Assembly: GCA_964653485.1 (NCBI GenBank)
Contig: CAZZFF010000005.1
Span: 1-64,000, forward strand
Source of the DNA: CAVQND01 sp964653485
GTDB lineage: Bacteria; Verrucomicrobiota; Verrucomicrobiia; Limisphaerales; UBA8199
DNA length: 64,000 nucleotides
Reading direction: 5' to 3'
Below are positions 25,846-34,174 of the stretch, piece after piece. The position numbers were made by a program, and so were the translations under genes. The notes below the pieces were generated by a model, which was not told the DNA's origin, made no database searches, and was given only the letters and a program-made list of their open reading frames with translations. The first letter of the stretch is position 1. Every line of letters begins with the position of its first letter.

Positions 25846-26484
25846 TTACCTCGGCTCGATGGTCGCAAGCCACTCGGGCATTTGCTTGGCGGACCACACT
25901 CGCCGTCCATCCGCGAACAGCGCGATCCTCCGAAACGGGGTCCGCAGGTCATCGTTGTCCAAGACCATCACATAAGGCAATTCTCGAATGGCTGCCTTTA
26001 GATTGGCCAAAGTCCGGGGAAAGCGGGAAACCAACTTTTCAGTGGCCACGTCGTGCCCCCCTTGGGACACACGCATGGCAACTCGTTCTTCCGATTTTTC
26101 GGGGCTGGAAATGCCAATGAAGCAGACCACCACAGTATAGCCGGATTGCGCAGCCGCTTTGAGGAATGCCAACTTGTCACCGACGGGATCGGAAAACACA
26201 GTTTCAAGAACGAAGCTCTCCAGGTGGTTGACCAATTGTTGCCGGAGGTCCGTGACGACGCGGGCTGCTTCATAAGCGCCCACCCCCAGTTCACGAGACA
26301 CCTCGTCTGCGTTGAGAAAGCGCAACGCGGCAGGCTTCAGGTGGGCGTGGTAGAACGTCGACTTTCCCGCGCCGTTCGGTCCAGCCAGCGCCACGATTAT
26401 GGGCCGCCGGTCAAGAACGCTCCCCAGGATTCGCCAGGAGTCCGCCTTGCCTCCGGATGAACCGGGCATGGTGCGAGCGGTCAC
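25846..26484 (-). CDS. Zeta-toxin-like P-loop kinase
   Basis: This 212-residue protein has a Walker A motif in IIVALAGPNGAGKSTFYHAH, then RFLNADEVSRELG, a conserved Glu/Thr segment (SFVLETVFSD) and a basic patch (RFPRTLANL). These are features of the zeta toxin/AAA_33 group, which phosphorylates UDP-N-acetylglucosamine or related substrates. GTG at 26484 overlaps the stop of the ParD-like gene by 4 bases (ATG at 26469 is the alternative), so the two are co-translated and probably form a toxin-antitoxin pair. Confidence 0.8.
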   Translation of the reverse strand: MTARTMPGSSGGKADSWRILGSVLDRRPIIVALAGPNGAGKSTFYHAHLKPAALRFLNADEVSRELGVGAYEAARVVTDLRQQLVNHLESFVLETVFSDPVGDKLAFLKAAAQSGYTVVVCFIGISSPEKSEERVAMRVSQGGHDVATEKLVSRFPRTLANLKAAIRELPYVMVLDNDDLRTPFRRIALFADGRRVWSAKQMPEWLATIEPR

Positions 26485-26861
26485 TTGTCCGCTGGTTTGA
26501 CGGCCTGAAACTTGCGGTTGACGAACCTTCCGGTGGTGCGTCTGCCGCTGGCCTCGATTCTGACCAGCAGGCCGGCCGAACCGCGCGCCGGTTCATAATG
26601 CGGGTAGGGCAGCGAATCGAGGTGCTCCGCCAGCCTCTTGCGGCCTTCCGCCGAGCCGATCGAACCAAGGCAGGCCGAAAGAGGTTTCGCCTTGCCGGCT
26701 TTGCACAGCGCCAGCACTTGGTCGCCGCGCAACAGGGTCTCGAGAGCACGGCCCAGCCGGGCCCAAAACTCAATCTGGCCGGCGATGGACCTACTGGTGA
26801 CTTCGCTCATGAGGCGGGCGTCCAGAAGCAAAGCATCGGAGACCTTCACAGGTTGACTCAT
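26481..26861 (-). CDS. ParD-like antitoxin
   Basis: This 126-residue protein starts MSQPVKVSDALLLDARLMSE, then RSIAGQIEFWARLGRALE, the signature of the ParD-like family (PF11903-type). Its ribbon-helix-helix N-terminus probably binds DNA. The C-terminal region (PYPHYEPARGSAGLLVRIEA) may contact the partner. It lies upstream of and overlaps the zeta-like gene. A palindrome and a good -35 box lie just upstream. Confidence 0.8.
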   Translation of the reverse strand: MSQPVKVSDALLLDARLMSEVTSRSIAGQIEFWARLGRALETLLRGDQVLALCKAGKAKPLSACLGSIGSAEGRKRLAEHLDSLPYPHYEPARGSAGLLVRIEASGRRTTGRFVNRKFQAVKPADK

Positions 26862-26870
26862 GCAACCAAG

Positions 26871-26895
26871 GTAGCAAAATGCTACTATTTGTCAA
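26871..26895 (-). promoter_or_regulatory. Promoter and operator of the ParD-like/zeta operon
   Basis: On the minus strand there is a consensus -35 TTGACA (26895-26890). It is followed by the perfect palindrome GTAGCA-TTT-TGCTAC (26885-26871) and, after a 16-base spacer, a weak -10 TACCTT, 7 bases before the ATG at 26861. The palindrome occupies the spacer, where a repressor would block polymerase. With this -10 the transcript would be leaderless or nearly so. Confidence 0.55.
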
Positions 26896-26942
26896 ACAGA
26901 CCGGGGGCAGCGGCCAACGCCCTTTTCCCGGCGCGCTTTCGA

Positions 26943-27821
26943 TTACTTGCGCCGCTGGACGGCCTTTTGGCCGTTGGGGGCGGGGGTGAACATGTCCGAG
27001 GGCTTGAGGTCCAGTTCCTTGGCCATGAGCAGGCAGTACTCCAGTTTGCCCATGTTCGGGTACCGGCCGTTGGAGCCGAAGGAGAACTTGGCTCCGGCGG
27101 CTTTGGCGAGTTTCAAAAAGGGCAGCTTGGGCAGTTTGTAGCTGGAACTGATTTCGAGGGCGATGCCGTACTTGAGGGAGGCATCGATGACCTTCTGGCA
27201 GCGCGCCGGGGTCCAGTAGGTTTCCCATTGCGTGTCCAGGCCCGCGGGCAGCCAGGTCGTGTTGGCCAGGATATCGAACGGTTCTTTGGCCATGACCTCG
27301 ACGTGCCAATCAACGTAACGGTCCATGAAGGCCTCTTTGTCCTCCATGTCGACTCGTTGCGCGGCGTCCGCCTCCCAGAGTTTGGCGCGCCGGCCGTCTT
27401 TGCCGGGGAAAGTCATGGCGTCGGTCAGGACGTAATCCAATTGGCCCAGGGCTTCGGCCGAGAAACAGCCCATCCAATCGATCCACTCGGCCTGGACGCC
27501 CTTGAAAACCGGCTTGCCCTCCAGCGTGGCCAGATAATCTCTCAACTCGGCATCGGTGCTCAGCACCCTTGGATACTTGTTTTCCTTGGTGCCGGCGTGC
27601 TCGACGATGCCGAACTTCACGCCTCGTTCGCGGGACAACTCCAGGGCCTTATCGATCGTGCTGTTGTCCAGGTGAACATGGAAGTCGGTCCAGCGCAACT
27701 CGGGTCCGGAGGAGGTGGGAGCCTCCGCGCCCAGCATCTTCAAGGGGCGGATGAGGGTGGGAACGAGCGAGCCGGCAGCGGCCCGGCCAAGAAACCGGCG
27801 GCGGGTGATTGGAAGAGTCAT
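26943..27821 (-). CDS. Tat-exported PHP-like metal-dependent protein
   Basis: This 292-residue protein starts at MTLPITRRRFLGRAAAG, a twin-arginine signal. The mature part begins RWTDFHVHLDNSTIDKALEL, with an HxH pair, then KFGIVEHAG, and later LEISSSYKLPKLPFLKLA and FSFGSNGRYPNMG. This is the layout of the polymerase-and-histidinol-phosphatase (PHP) fold: a TIM-like barrel with His metal ligands. The substrate is unknown. The frame is open further upstream, but the RR signal fixes the start. Confidence 0.72.
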   Translation of the reverse strand: MTLPITRRRFLGRAAAGSLVPTLIRPLKMLGAEAPTSSGPELRWTDFHVHLDNSTIDKALELSRERGVKFGIVEHAGTKENKYPRVLSTDAELRDYLATLEGKPVFKGVQAEWIDWMGCFSAEALGQLDYVLTDAMTFPGKDGRRAKLWEADAAQRVDMEDKEAFMDRYVDWHVEVMAKEPFDILANTTWLPAGLDTQWETYWTPARCQKVIDASLKYGIALEISSSYKLPKLPFLKLAKAAGAKFSFGSNGRYPNMGKLEYCLLMAKELDLKPSDMFTPAPNGQKAVQRRK

Positions 27822-27925
27822 ATCGTGGTTGTCTCTAATTTCAAAGGAGCTTGCACCGGGGAACGCGCCAAGTTCAAGCGCCGAATGAAGGGGCGCATCG
27901 GACCCGGATGTCAATTACCACTGAC

Positions 27926-27950
27926 CAATTCTCAATTCTCAATTCTCAAT
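27926..27950. repeat. Tandem heptamer TTGAGAA
   Basis: About three and a half units of TTGAGAA (minus strand) lie at the 3' end of the NDUFA9-like gene. The repeat encodes its last residues (RIEN) and its stop codon. The unit length equals that of the CGGATTT arrays elsewhere in the window. Confidence 0.6.
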
Positions 27951-28852
27951 AATCGGGCCATGTCTTCGCGGAAGGAGGTCCGAGGCAGGCTGAAGAGGCG
28001 GTTGGCGGGGCTTGGATCGCCGAGGTTGTCTTCGCCGAGCATGATGAGTTGGTCGCGGTTGAGCGGGGGCGCTCGGCCCAGCAGCTTGGGCCAGACCTGC
28101 TCCATCACAGACGCCTGGGCCCACGCCAGACCGGCCGGGATACGCACCTTGAAACGTCTTCGCCCGGTAACTTCGAGAATCACGTCGAGGATTTCCGGCA
28201 GCGTGAGCGCATCGGGACCGCAGAGGTCGTAAGTCCTGCCAACGGCCTCCGGCCTGACAAGGGCCTGGACGAAGGCCTTGGCAACGGCCTCGACCGCCAC
28301 GGGTTGGAACCTGGCGCCGCGCCTGCCCAGCACCGGCACCACCGGCGAGAAGCGGGTGATTGTGGCGAACAGGTTTACGAAGCGATCGCCCCGCCCGTAG
28401 ATGAGCGAGGGCCGGAAAATAGTGTAGTCCAGCCGGCTGCCCCGCACGCTTTGCTCCGCCGCCCACTTGGTTTGATGGTAGCGGGAGACGGCTCCGGCCC
28501 GAGTGCCCAGGGCGCTTATATGAAGGAACCGCCGAGCGCCGGCGCTTTGCGCGGCGGCGAGGATGTTCCGAGTGCCCTGCGTGTGGATGTTCTCGAAGGT
28601 GCTCCGGCCCGTCTGGCTGATGATGCCCACCAGGTGAATGACGCCCGCCATCCCGCCGCAGGCATCCGCCAGCGAACCGGCGTCTGTAATGTCCCCGGGA
28701 TGAACCTCCACCCGGCCCAGTGACAAGGCTTCCTTGACGCGCCGCGAGGCGGGGTTGCGCGCGAGAATGCGAATCGAATGGCCGGCGCCCAGGAGTTGGC
28801 GCAGCATTTCCTGGCCGACAAAACCCGTGGCGCCGGTGAGGAGGATGTTCAA
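27932..28852 (-). CDS. NDUFA9-like NAD(P)-binding SDR protein
   Basis: This 306-residue atypical/extended SDR starts MNILLTGATGFVGQEMLRQL (TTG start). It continues with HPGDITDAGSL, VIHLVGIISQTG and FENIHTQGTRNILAAAQ, then the catalytic-type Y in SRYHQTKWAAEQ and FRPSLIYGRGDRFVNLF. This series matches bacterial proteins related to the complex I assembly subunit NDUFA9. They bind NAD(P)(H); the role is unclear, possibly quinone- or envelope-linked. The GvpL/F-like gene ends 41 bases upstream on the same strand. Confidence 0.82.
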   Translation of the reverse strand: MNILLTGATGFVGQEMLRQLLGAGHSIRILARNPASRRVKEALSLGRVEVHPGDITDAGSLADACGGMAGVIHLVGIISQTGRSTFENIHTQGTRNILAAAQSAGARRFLHISALGTRAGAVSRYHQTKWAAEQSVRGSRLDYTIFRPSLIYGRGDRFVNLFATITRFSPVVPVLGRRGARFQPVAVEAVAKAFVQALVRPEAVGRTYDLCGPDALTLPEILDVILEVTGRRRFKVRIPAGLAWAQASVMEQVWPKLLGRAPPLNRDQLIMLGEDNLGDPSPANRLFSLPRTSFREDMARLLRIEN

Positions 28853-28893
28853 GGAGTCTTGAGTGGTTCCATTTTATCCGTGACACCGCCGTC

Positions 28894-29574
28894 CTAACGT
28901 TGCTCGGCCGCCGGCGGTTTGCAAACGCGGCTCTTCAAGAGGTCCTCGAAGAACGCGCAGGGATGCCAAGGGCCGGAGACCTCCAAAACCAGGCCCGCGG
29001 CGTGATGCTGGCTGTTGGCGCGCTCGATGCGCCGGCGAAAATCCGGCGCCGCCCCCGCGGGCAACAGCAATGCCCAGTTCAACACCGTCTGGCGCGCCGG
29101 TTCCGGGCTTGGACGCCGCAGAGTTCCGCCGGGCACAATCTCCGAAGCCAGGGGACGGAGCTCATTGAAGAGGTCGATGCACACTCCCGCCAGCCAATCA
29201 TCCAAAGCCTGCGCGGCCCGCATCCGCAAAAGGCGCTCCCGAAAAGTGGCCGCGGCGGGCGAGCGGTCCGGCGGGACGGGCTCTCCTGAGCGCGTCCGAG
29301 CCAGCCAATCGGCCTCCGCGCGCTCCAGGTCCAGGAAGCCCGTGACCGCCCATTCTTCATGGGCCGCCACCCATTCGAGAAGCCGTGCAGCGGCCGCTTC
29401 ACGAGTGCCTGGAAAACCATCGAGGGCCGCCGGCAAGGAGAAGAGCGTCCCGGACCGCGTCGGGAGCGCCAGGCCCAGGCCCATCGTGCCCATTGTCGCG
29501 CCGGGAACTCCCGGCGCCAGCCAGGCTCGCAGGGACCCGTCAACTCGAGACACGTCGTCGGAATCCCGGTTCAT
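28894..29574 (-). CDS. Orphan GvpL/GvpF-family protein
   Basis: This protein of about 226 residues has the two GvpL/F landmarks. The first is a central segment LALPTRSGTLFS...HEEWAVTGFLDLE, equivalent to the LPLRFGTVF and EWGVK region. The second is a C-terminal WALLLPAGAAPDFRRRIE...VLEVSGPWHPCAFF, equivalent to the family's LTGPWPPYSF. The N-terminal domain appears shorter than in canonical GvpF. GvpL/F are minor gas-vesicle proteins that act in nucleation, but no gvpA or other gvp gene is in the window, so a non-vesicle role is possible. ATG at 29574 was chosen over TTG at 29604. Confidence 0.72.
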   Translation of the reverse strand: MNRDSDDVSRVDGSLRAWLAPGVPGATMGTMGLGLALPTRSGTLFSLPAALDGFPGTREAAAARLLEWVAAHEEWAVTGFLDLERAEADWLARTRSGEPVPPDRSPAAATFRERLLRMRAAQALDDWLAGVCIDLFNELRPLASEIVPGGTLRRPSPEPARQTVLNWALLLPAGAAPDFRRRIERANSQHHAAGLVLEVSGPWHPCAFFEDLLKSRVCKPPAAEQR

Positions 29575-29832
29575 AAATGGTGTCCTGACATAGACTATCC
29601 TCAACCTTGCCTAGGTTCACTGGGGTCACCCTGGATGCCGGAGCGCGCGATCGCTCCTCATCGCTCCACCTCTCGTATTTCTTCGAGACGAGAGGGGAAT
29701 CCAGAAGGTGGTTGCGGGGCCTATTCGGAGACTGGCACGGGTTTACTCCCCCGAGTGCCAACGAGTCAAGAAAAATGATTCCACTTCGCTCGCGAAAAGT
29801 GAAGAGACCGGCGTGTAGCAGGTTCCGTCGCC

Positions 29833-30009
29833 TTACGTGGAAAAGAGCTGGCCGCCGGCGCGCGTTTGTCCCTTTCGCGCCCTTCGGCGCGGGGGCTTGT
29901 GCATGTCATGCTCCAGCTTGCGCAGGTGCCGAGGACAAATCCCATGGGTGACGACGAGGCTCCTGGCGGCCTCGCGAGGCTTGCACCAGGCGCACACCGT
30001 AACGGCCAT
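29833..30009 (-). CDS. Small CAWC/HGICPxHL protein
   Basis: This 58-residue product has the start MAVTVCAWCKP followed by VVTHGICPRHLRKLE and a basic tail. The C-x-x-C and HGICP-x-H pattern resembles the short cysteine motif at the ends of some sensory proteins and in stand-alone mini proteins of Verrucomicrobiota and Planctomycetota. It may bind a metal through Cys2-His-Cys. The frame is open upstream, but similarity begins here. It is divergent from hemE. Confidence 0.5.
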   Translation of the reverse strand: MAVTVCAWCKPREAARSLVVTHGICPRHLRKLEHDMHKPPRRRARKGQTRAGGQLFST

Positions 30010-30184
30010 GGGGAACTCGATTTGTTCTATTGGCACTTGAAACCGGAAGAGAGTCTCTCGATTCCAAGGTGTCTTGTCAACGTCCACGGCACCGCCGGGC
30101 CGGCAGGCGGCGGGCATAGTCATTGACCTGCCGGGGTGTGCTGCTATGTTGTGCGGGCCTCGAAAGGGCAACCAACCAGCGGTG

Positions 30185-31309
30185 ATGAGCAAAACTCTCA
30201 AACCGGCCAAGGCGGCCGTTGCGGCGCGAAGAGGGAGCCCGGCTTGGCCGCGCGCGCCCATCGAGCCTTCACCTTTGAACGGGCGGGAGCGGTTCCTGGA
30301 CGCCTGCCGCTGCCGGCCCCTGGATTATCCGCCGATTTGGCTGATGCGGCAGGCGGGCCGCGCCTTGCCTGAATACCGCGCGCTCAAGCAGAAGCACAGC
30401 TTCCTCGAATTGGTGCGGACGCCGCAACTGGCTGCCGAGGTCACCTTGCAGCCGATTCGGCGGTTTGGCTTCGACGCGGCGATCCTGTTTAGCGACATCC
30501 TGGTCGTGGCGGAGGGGATGGGCCAGCCCTACCGGTTCCGGGACCAGGGCGGGATCGAAATGGAGTTCGTGCTCAACTCGGCGGCAGACATCGACCGGCT
30601 CGACGAATCCGCGGTGACGGACCGGTTGCAGTATGTGGCGCGGACGATTCCGCTGATACGGTCGGGCTTGGGGGACGACCGGGCCTTGCTCGGTTTCGCC
30701 GGTTCGCCCTGGACCCTCGCCAACTTCATGATGGAGGGCGCCGGGGTCAAGGAATACACCAAGGCCAAGATGCTGTTTTATTCCGAGCCGCGGGTGTTCG
30801 AGCGTTTAATGGGCAAGCTGACGCGCGCCGTGACGGACTTTCTCCAACTGCAAATTGACGCCGGCGTGGATGCGGTCCAGATTTTCGACAGCTTGGGCGG
30901 GGTCTTGTCGGCGGATGCCTTCCGGCGCGCTTCGGCGTGCTGGATGAAGCGAATCATCGGCGGGCTCAAGGGACGGGCGCCCGTCATCGTCTTTGCCAAA
31001 GGCACGCACGGCAACTGGAACGACCTGGTGGACACAGGGGCGCGGGTGCTGGGGCTGGATTGGACTCTGAATGTGGCGGAAGTGGGCGGGCAGGTGCCCT
31101 CGAATGTGGCCTTGCAAGGGAACCTGGACCCGCTCCTGCTGTGCGCGCCGCCCGAGGCCATGGCTGTCGAGGCGGCCCTCATGCTAGATGGAATGCGCCA
31201 CCGGCCGGGCCATATTTTTAACCTGGGCCATGGCGTGCCGCCGGACGCGAAACTCGAGAACATCGAGCGTCTGGTTTCGCTGGTCCGGGGTTACCGGCCG
31301 CCAAAGTAG
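30185..31309 (+). CDS. hemE: Uroporphyrinogen decarboxylase
   Basis: This protein of about 374 residues has NGRERFLDACRCRPLDYPPIWLMRQAGR, the URO-D N-terminal signature. It has FGFDAAILFSDILVVAEGMG and the second signature region GFAGSPWTLANFM, then QIFDSLGG and VFAKGTHGNW. HemE decarboxylates the four acetate side chains of uroporphyrinogen III to give coproporphyrinogen III in the cytoplasm. ATG at 30185 is preferred; an earlier in-frame start at 30074 would add a basic extension not seen in the family. It is the first gene of a four-gene heme cluster with short gaps. Confidence 0.95.
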   Translation: MSKTLKPAKAAVAARRGSPAWPRAPIEPSPLNGRERFLDACRCRPLDYPPIWLMRQAGRALPEYRALKQKHSFLELVRTPQLAAEVTLQPIRRFGFDAAILFSDILVVAEGMGQPYRFRDQGGIEMEFVLNSAADIDRLDESAVTDRLQYVARTIPLIRSGLGDDRALLGFAGSPWTLANFMMEGAGVKEYTKAKMLFYSEPRVFERLMGKLTRAVTDFLQLQIDAGVDAVQIFDSLGGVLSADAFRRASACWMKRIIGGLKGRAPVIVFAKGTHGNWNDLVDTGARVLGLDWTLNVAEVGGQVPSNVALQGNLDPLLLCAPPEAMAVEAALMLDGMRHRPGHIFNLGHGVPPDAKLENIERLVSLVRGYRPPK

Positions 31310-31324
31310 TGGTAATGTGTTGAT

Positions 31325-32692
31325 ATGCTTAAAGTCGACCTTGGCCTGATCAAGAAATACAACGTCCCAGGCCCGCGCTATACGTCCTATCCGCCGGCAA
31401 CGCATTTCACGGACGAGTTTTCGCCGGAGGCCTTTGTCGAGAGAATCCGCCGCAACAACCGGGCTGAGGGGGACTTGTCGCTCTATTTTCATTTGCCGTT
31501 CTGCCAATCGCTGTGCTGGTTTTGCGGATGCACGACGGTGATCACCCTGGACCCCGGGAAAAGCGCGGAGTACGTGCGTTACCTCGAGAGGGAGATGGAC
31601 TTGATGAAGCCGCTGCTCAACCCCAAGCGCAAAGTGGTGCAGCTCCATTTCGGGGGAGGCACGCCGACGTTCTCGGCGCCGGACGAAATCCGGGCGCTGG
31701 GGGAGTCCATCCATGCGCGCTTCACACTGGCGGAGGATGCCGAAGCGGGGGTGGAAGTGGACCCGCGGCGCCTGACGCGCGACCACCTGGTGGCCCTGCG
31801 CGAGGTCGGTTTCAACCGCGCGTCCATGGGGGTCCAGGACAACGACCCCGAGGTCCAGAAGGCGGTGCATCGGATACAGCCCTTCGAGATGACCCGGCGT
31901 GTCGTCGAGTGGATGCGGGAGACGGGGTTTCGTTCCATCAATATCGATTTGATTTACGGGCTGCCTTACCAGACGCCGGCGTTGTTCCTTAAAACACTCG
32001 ACGAGACCCTCTCGTTGCGGCCGGACCGTTTCGCCGTCTTCAACTATGCCCACGTGCCGTGGATGAAGCCCGCCCAGAAAATCTTGAAGGTCGAGACGCT
32101 GCCGACGCCGGAGACCAAGCTGGAGTTGCTCAAGCTGACGATCGAGAAGCTCACGGCCGAGGGCTATGTCTATATCGGCATGGACCACTTCGCCCTGGCG
32201 GGGGACGAGTTGGCCGTGGCGCAGAAGCAGAAGACCTTGCAGCGCAATTTCCAGGGCTACAGCACACGCGGCGGGGCCGACATTTATGCCTTCGGCATGT
32301 CCTCGATCTCGCAGGCCGAGGGCTTTTACTGGCAGAACCACAAGGACTTGCCCGAGTATTACGCGGCCCTGGATGCGGGCAAGCTCCCGGCCCGCCGCGG
32401 CTACTTCATGACGGAGGAAGACAAGCTCCGCCGGGTGACTATCATGCGGCTGATGTGCGACCTGGGGCTTGACTACGGCGCGATGTCCAGGCTCTTGGGA
32501 TTGGATTTCAAGGGACACTTCGCCAATGAACTCGATTCGCTCGAAGACATGGAAGCGGACGGCCTGCTGGTCAAGACGCCCGAGGGCTTGGTGGTCACCG
32601 ATTTGGGACGCCTCTTGATTCGAAATATCGCGATGCGCTTCGATGCTTATGCGACGACACGGAAAGAGAACCGGTTTTCTCGGACGATATGA
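31325..32692 (+). CDS. hemN: Oxygen-independent coproporphyrinogen III dehydrogenase
   Basis: This 455-residue radical SAM enzyme has the cluster motif C60-x3-C64-x2-C67 with a further C69 (FCQSLCWFCGCTT), as in HemN. It has PRYTSYPPATHF at the N-terminus, then FGGGTPTF, the second SAM-binding region (INIDLIYGLPYQT), and a C-terminal HemN domain (RGGADIYAFGMSSIS, MRLMCDLGLDY). It oxidatively decarboxylates coproporphyrinogen III to protoporphyrinogen IX without oxygen. It follows hemE by 15 bases. Confidence 0.96.
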   Translation: MLKVDLGLIKKYNVPGPRYTSYPPATHFTDEFSPEAFVERIRRNNRAEGDLSLYFHLPFCQSLCWFCGCTTVITLDPGKSAEYVRYLEREMDLMKPLLNPKRKVVQLHFGGGTPTFSAPDEIRALGESIHARFTLAEDAEAGVEVDPRRLTRDHLVALREVGFNRASMGVQDNDPEVQKAVHRIQPFEMTRRVVEWMRETGFRSINIDLIYGLPYQTPALFLKTLDETLSLRPDRFAVFNYAHVPWMKPAQKILKVETLPTPETKLELLKLTIEKLTAEGYVYIGMDHFALAGDELAVAQKQKTLQRNFQGYSTRGGADIYAFGMSSISQAEGFYWQNHKDLPEYYAALDAGKLPARRGYFMTEEDKLRRVTIMRLMCDLGLDYGAMSRLLGLDFKGHFANELDSLEDMEADGLLVKTPEGLVVTDLGRLLIRNIAMRFDAYATTRKENRFSRTI

Positions 32693-32732
32693 GGCGCGCT
32701 TGCGGGCGCCCTCTTGGGCAATGCTGTAGATC

Positions 32733-34142
32733 ATGAGTCCCCCGGAGCATTCAGTAGCCATCATCGGCGGCGGCATCACAGGCTTGACCGCCGGGTTCTG
32801 TTTGAAGCGCAAAGGGGTGCCTGTAACCCTCTACGAGGCCGGCCACCGCGTGGGCGGGGTCATCGAGTCCATCCGCGAGGAGGGCTACCTGGCGGAATTC
32901 GGACCCAACACCATCCTCGAGACTTCCCCCAGGATTGGGCAGTTGGTGCGGGATGCGGGATTGGCCGGACGGCGTCTTGACCCGGCTCCGGAAGCCGAGG
33001 CGCGCTACGTGGTGCGCTATCGCCGGCCGGTGGCCATGCCGGACTCGCCTCTCGGCTTTTTCACGAGCCCGCTTTTCACGGCCAAAGCCAAGCTGGCCCT
33101 CTTGCGCGAGCCGTTCGTGCCGCGCCGCCGCGACGGCGGCGAGGAGAGCATCGCCGAATTCGTCATCCGCCGGCTCGGCCGGGAGTTTCTCGATCATGCG
33201 ATTGATGCGCTGGTCGCCGGCGTTTATGCCGGGGACCCTTACAAGTTGTCGGTGCCCCAGGCCTTTCCGAAGCTCGGCCAGCTTGAGGCGCGCTACGGCT
33301 CGCTCATCAAGGGCCAGATTTTCGGCGCGCGTGAACGCAAACGGCGGGGCGAAGTGGCCAAGGACCGGGCGCCGAAGTTTTCCTTTGACGAGGGTTTGCA
33401 GGTGCTGCCCGACGCGTTGCGCGAGCGCCTCGGGGAGTCGGTTCGCCTGAACGCCGGCGTGTCCCGGCTCGCGCAGAGACCGGCCCCTGGCGGCTGGACG
33501 GTTCAGGCGCTCCAGGACGGGCGCGAGATGCTCGCCGAGCACAGGGCGGTCATTTACGCCGGCACGGCTTATGGCCTGGCGCAGATGCCCATTCAGGCCC
33601 GTGTCCCGCTGAGCTTGGCGCCTTTCGCGGAGATTCGCTACCCGCCGGTGGCCAGCGTCGTGCTTGGCTTTCGACGCGAGGATGTGGCCCATCCGTGCCA
33701 GGGATTCGGGATGTTGATTCCGAAAATCGAGGGGTTCAAAATCCTGGGCGCCATATTCTCTTCGTCCCTCTTTCCGAATCGCGCCCCGGCGGGCCATTTG
33801 ATGCTCACCTGCTACGTCGGCGGCGAGCGTTATCCGGGACTGGCCTCCAAGCCGCCGCCCGAATTGGTCGCGTTGGTCTGCGAGGACCTGGGCGTGTTGC
33901 TGGGGGTCAAGGGCAAACCCACCTATCAGCACGTCGTGTTCTATCCGCGCGCCATCCCGCAGTACAACCTGGGCTATGGCCGCTACCGGCAGCTCATGAC
34001 GGACATCGAGCGGCAGGCGCCCGGCCTGTTCCTCGCGGGCCACTACCGCGACGGCGTTTCGCTGAGCGATTCGATCGTCTCGGGATGCGGTGTGGCGGAC
34101 CGGGTGGAGGAATACCTGCGGGCCCAGCCGGATTCGGATTAA
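32733..34142 (+). CDS. hemY: Protoporphyrinogen oxidase, HemY type
   Basis: This 469-residue FAD enzyme starts VAIIGGGITGLTAGFCLKRK (Rossmann dinucleotide-binding motif) and continues with EAGHRVGGVIES and EFGPNTILE. It ends with PGLFLAGHYRDGVSLSDSIVSG, the second FAD motif. Length and order match oxygen-dependent protoporphyrinogen/coproporphyrinogen oxidases (HemY/HemG-eukaryotic type). Pairing with hemN and hemH fits the protoporphyrin-dependent route. A GGATTA-rich spacer separates it from hemH. Confidence 0.92.
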   Translation: MSPPEHSVAIIGGGITGLTAGFCLKRKGVPVTLYEAGHRVGGVIESIREEGYLAEFGPNTILETSPRIGQLVRDAGLAGRRLDPAPEAEARYVVRYRRPVAMPDSPLGFFTSPLFTAKAKLALLREPFVPRRRDGGEESIAEFVIRRLGREFLDHAIDALVAGVYAGDPYKLSVPQAFPKLGQLEARYGSLIKGQIFGARERKRRGEVAKDRAPKFSFDEGLQVLPDALRERLGESVRLNAGVSRLAQRPAPGGWTVQALQDGREMLAEHRAVIYAGTAYGLAQMPIQARVPLSLAPFAEIRYPPVASVVLGFRREDVAHPCQGFGMLIPKIEGFKILGAIFSSSLFPNRAPAGHLMLTCYVGGERYPGLASKPPPELVALVCEDLGVLLGVKGKPTYQHVVFYPRAIPQYNLGYGRYRQLMTDIERQAPGLFLAGHYRDGVSLSDSIVSGCGVADRVEEYLRAQPDSD

Positions 34143-34174
34143 CATTAGGATTAAGAGCGGGATTAGGAATCAAC
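34132..34174 (+). repeat. GGATTA-rich spacer before hemH
   Basis: The hemY 3' end and the spacer contain four GGATT(A) units within about 40 bases (CGGATTCGGATTAAC, AGGATTAAGAG, GGGATTAGG), reaching the hemH start. It looks like a degenerate short tandem repeat and supplies the region in which a hemH ribosome-binding site would sit. Confidence 0.4.
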
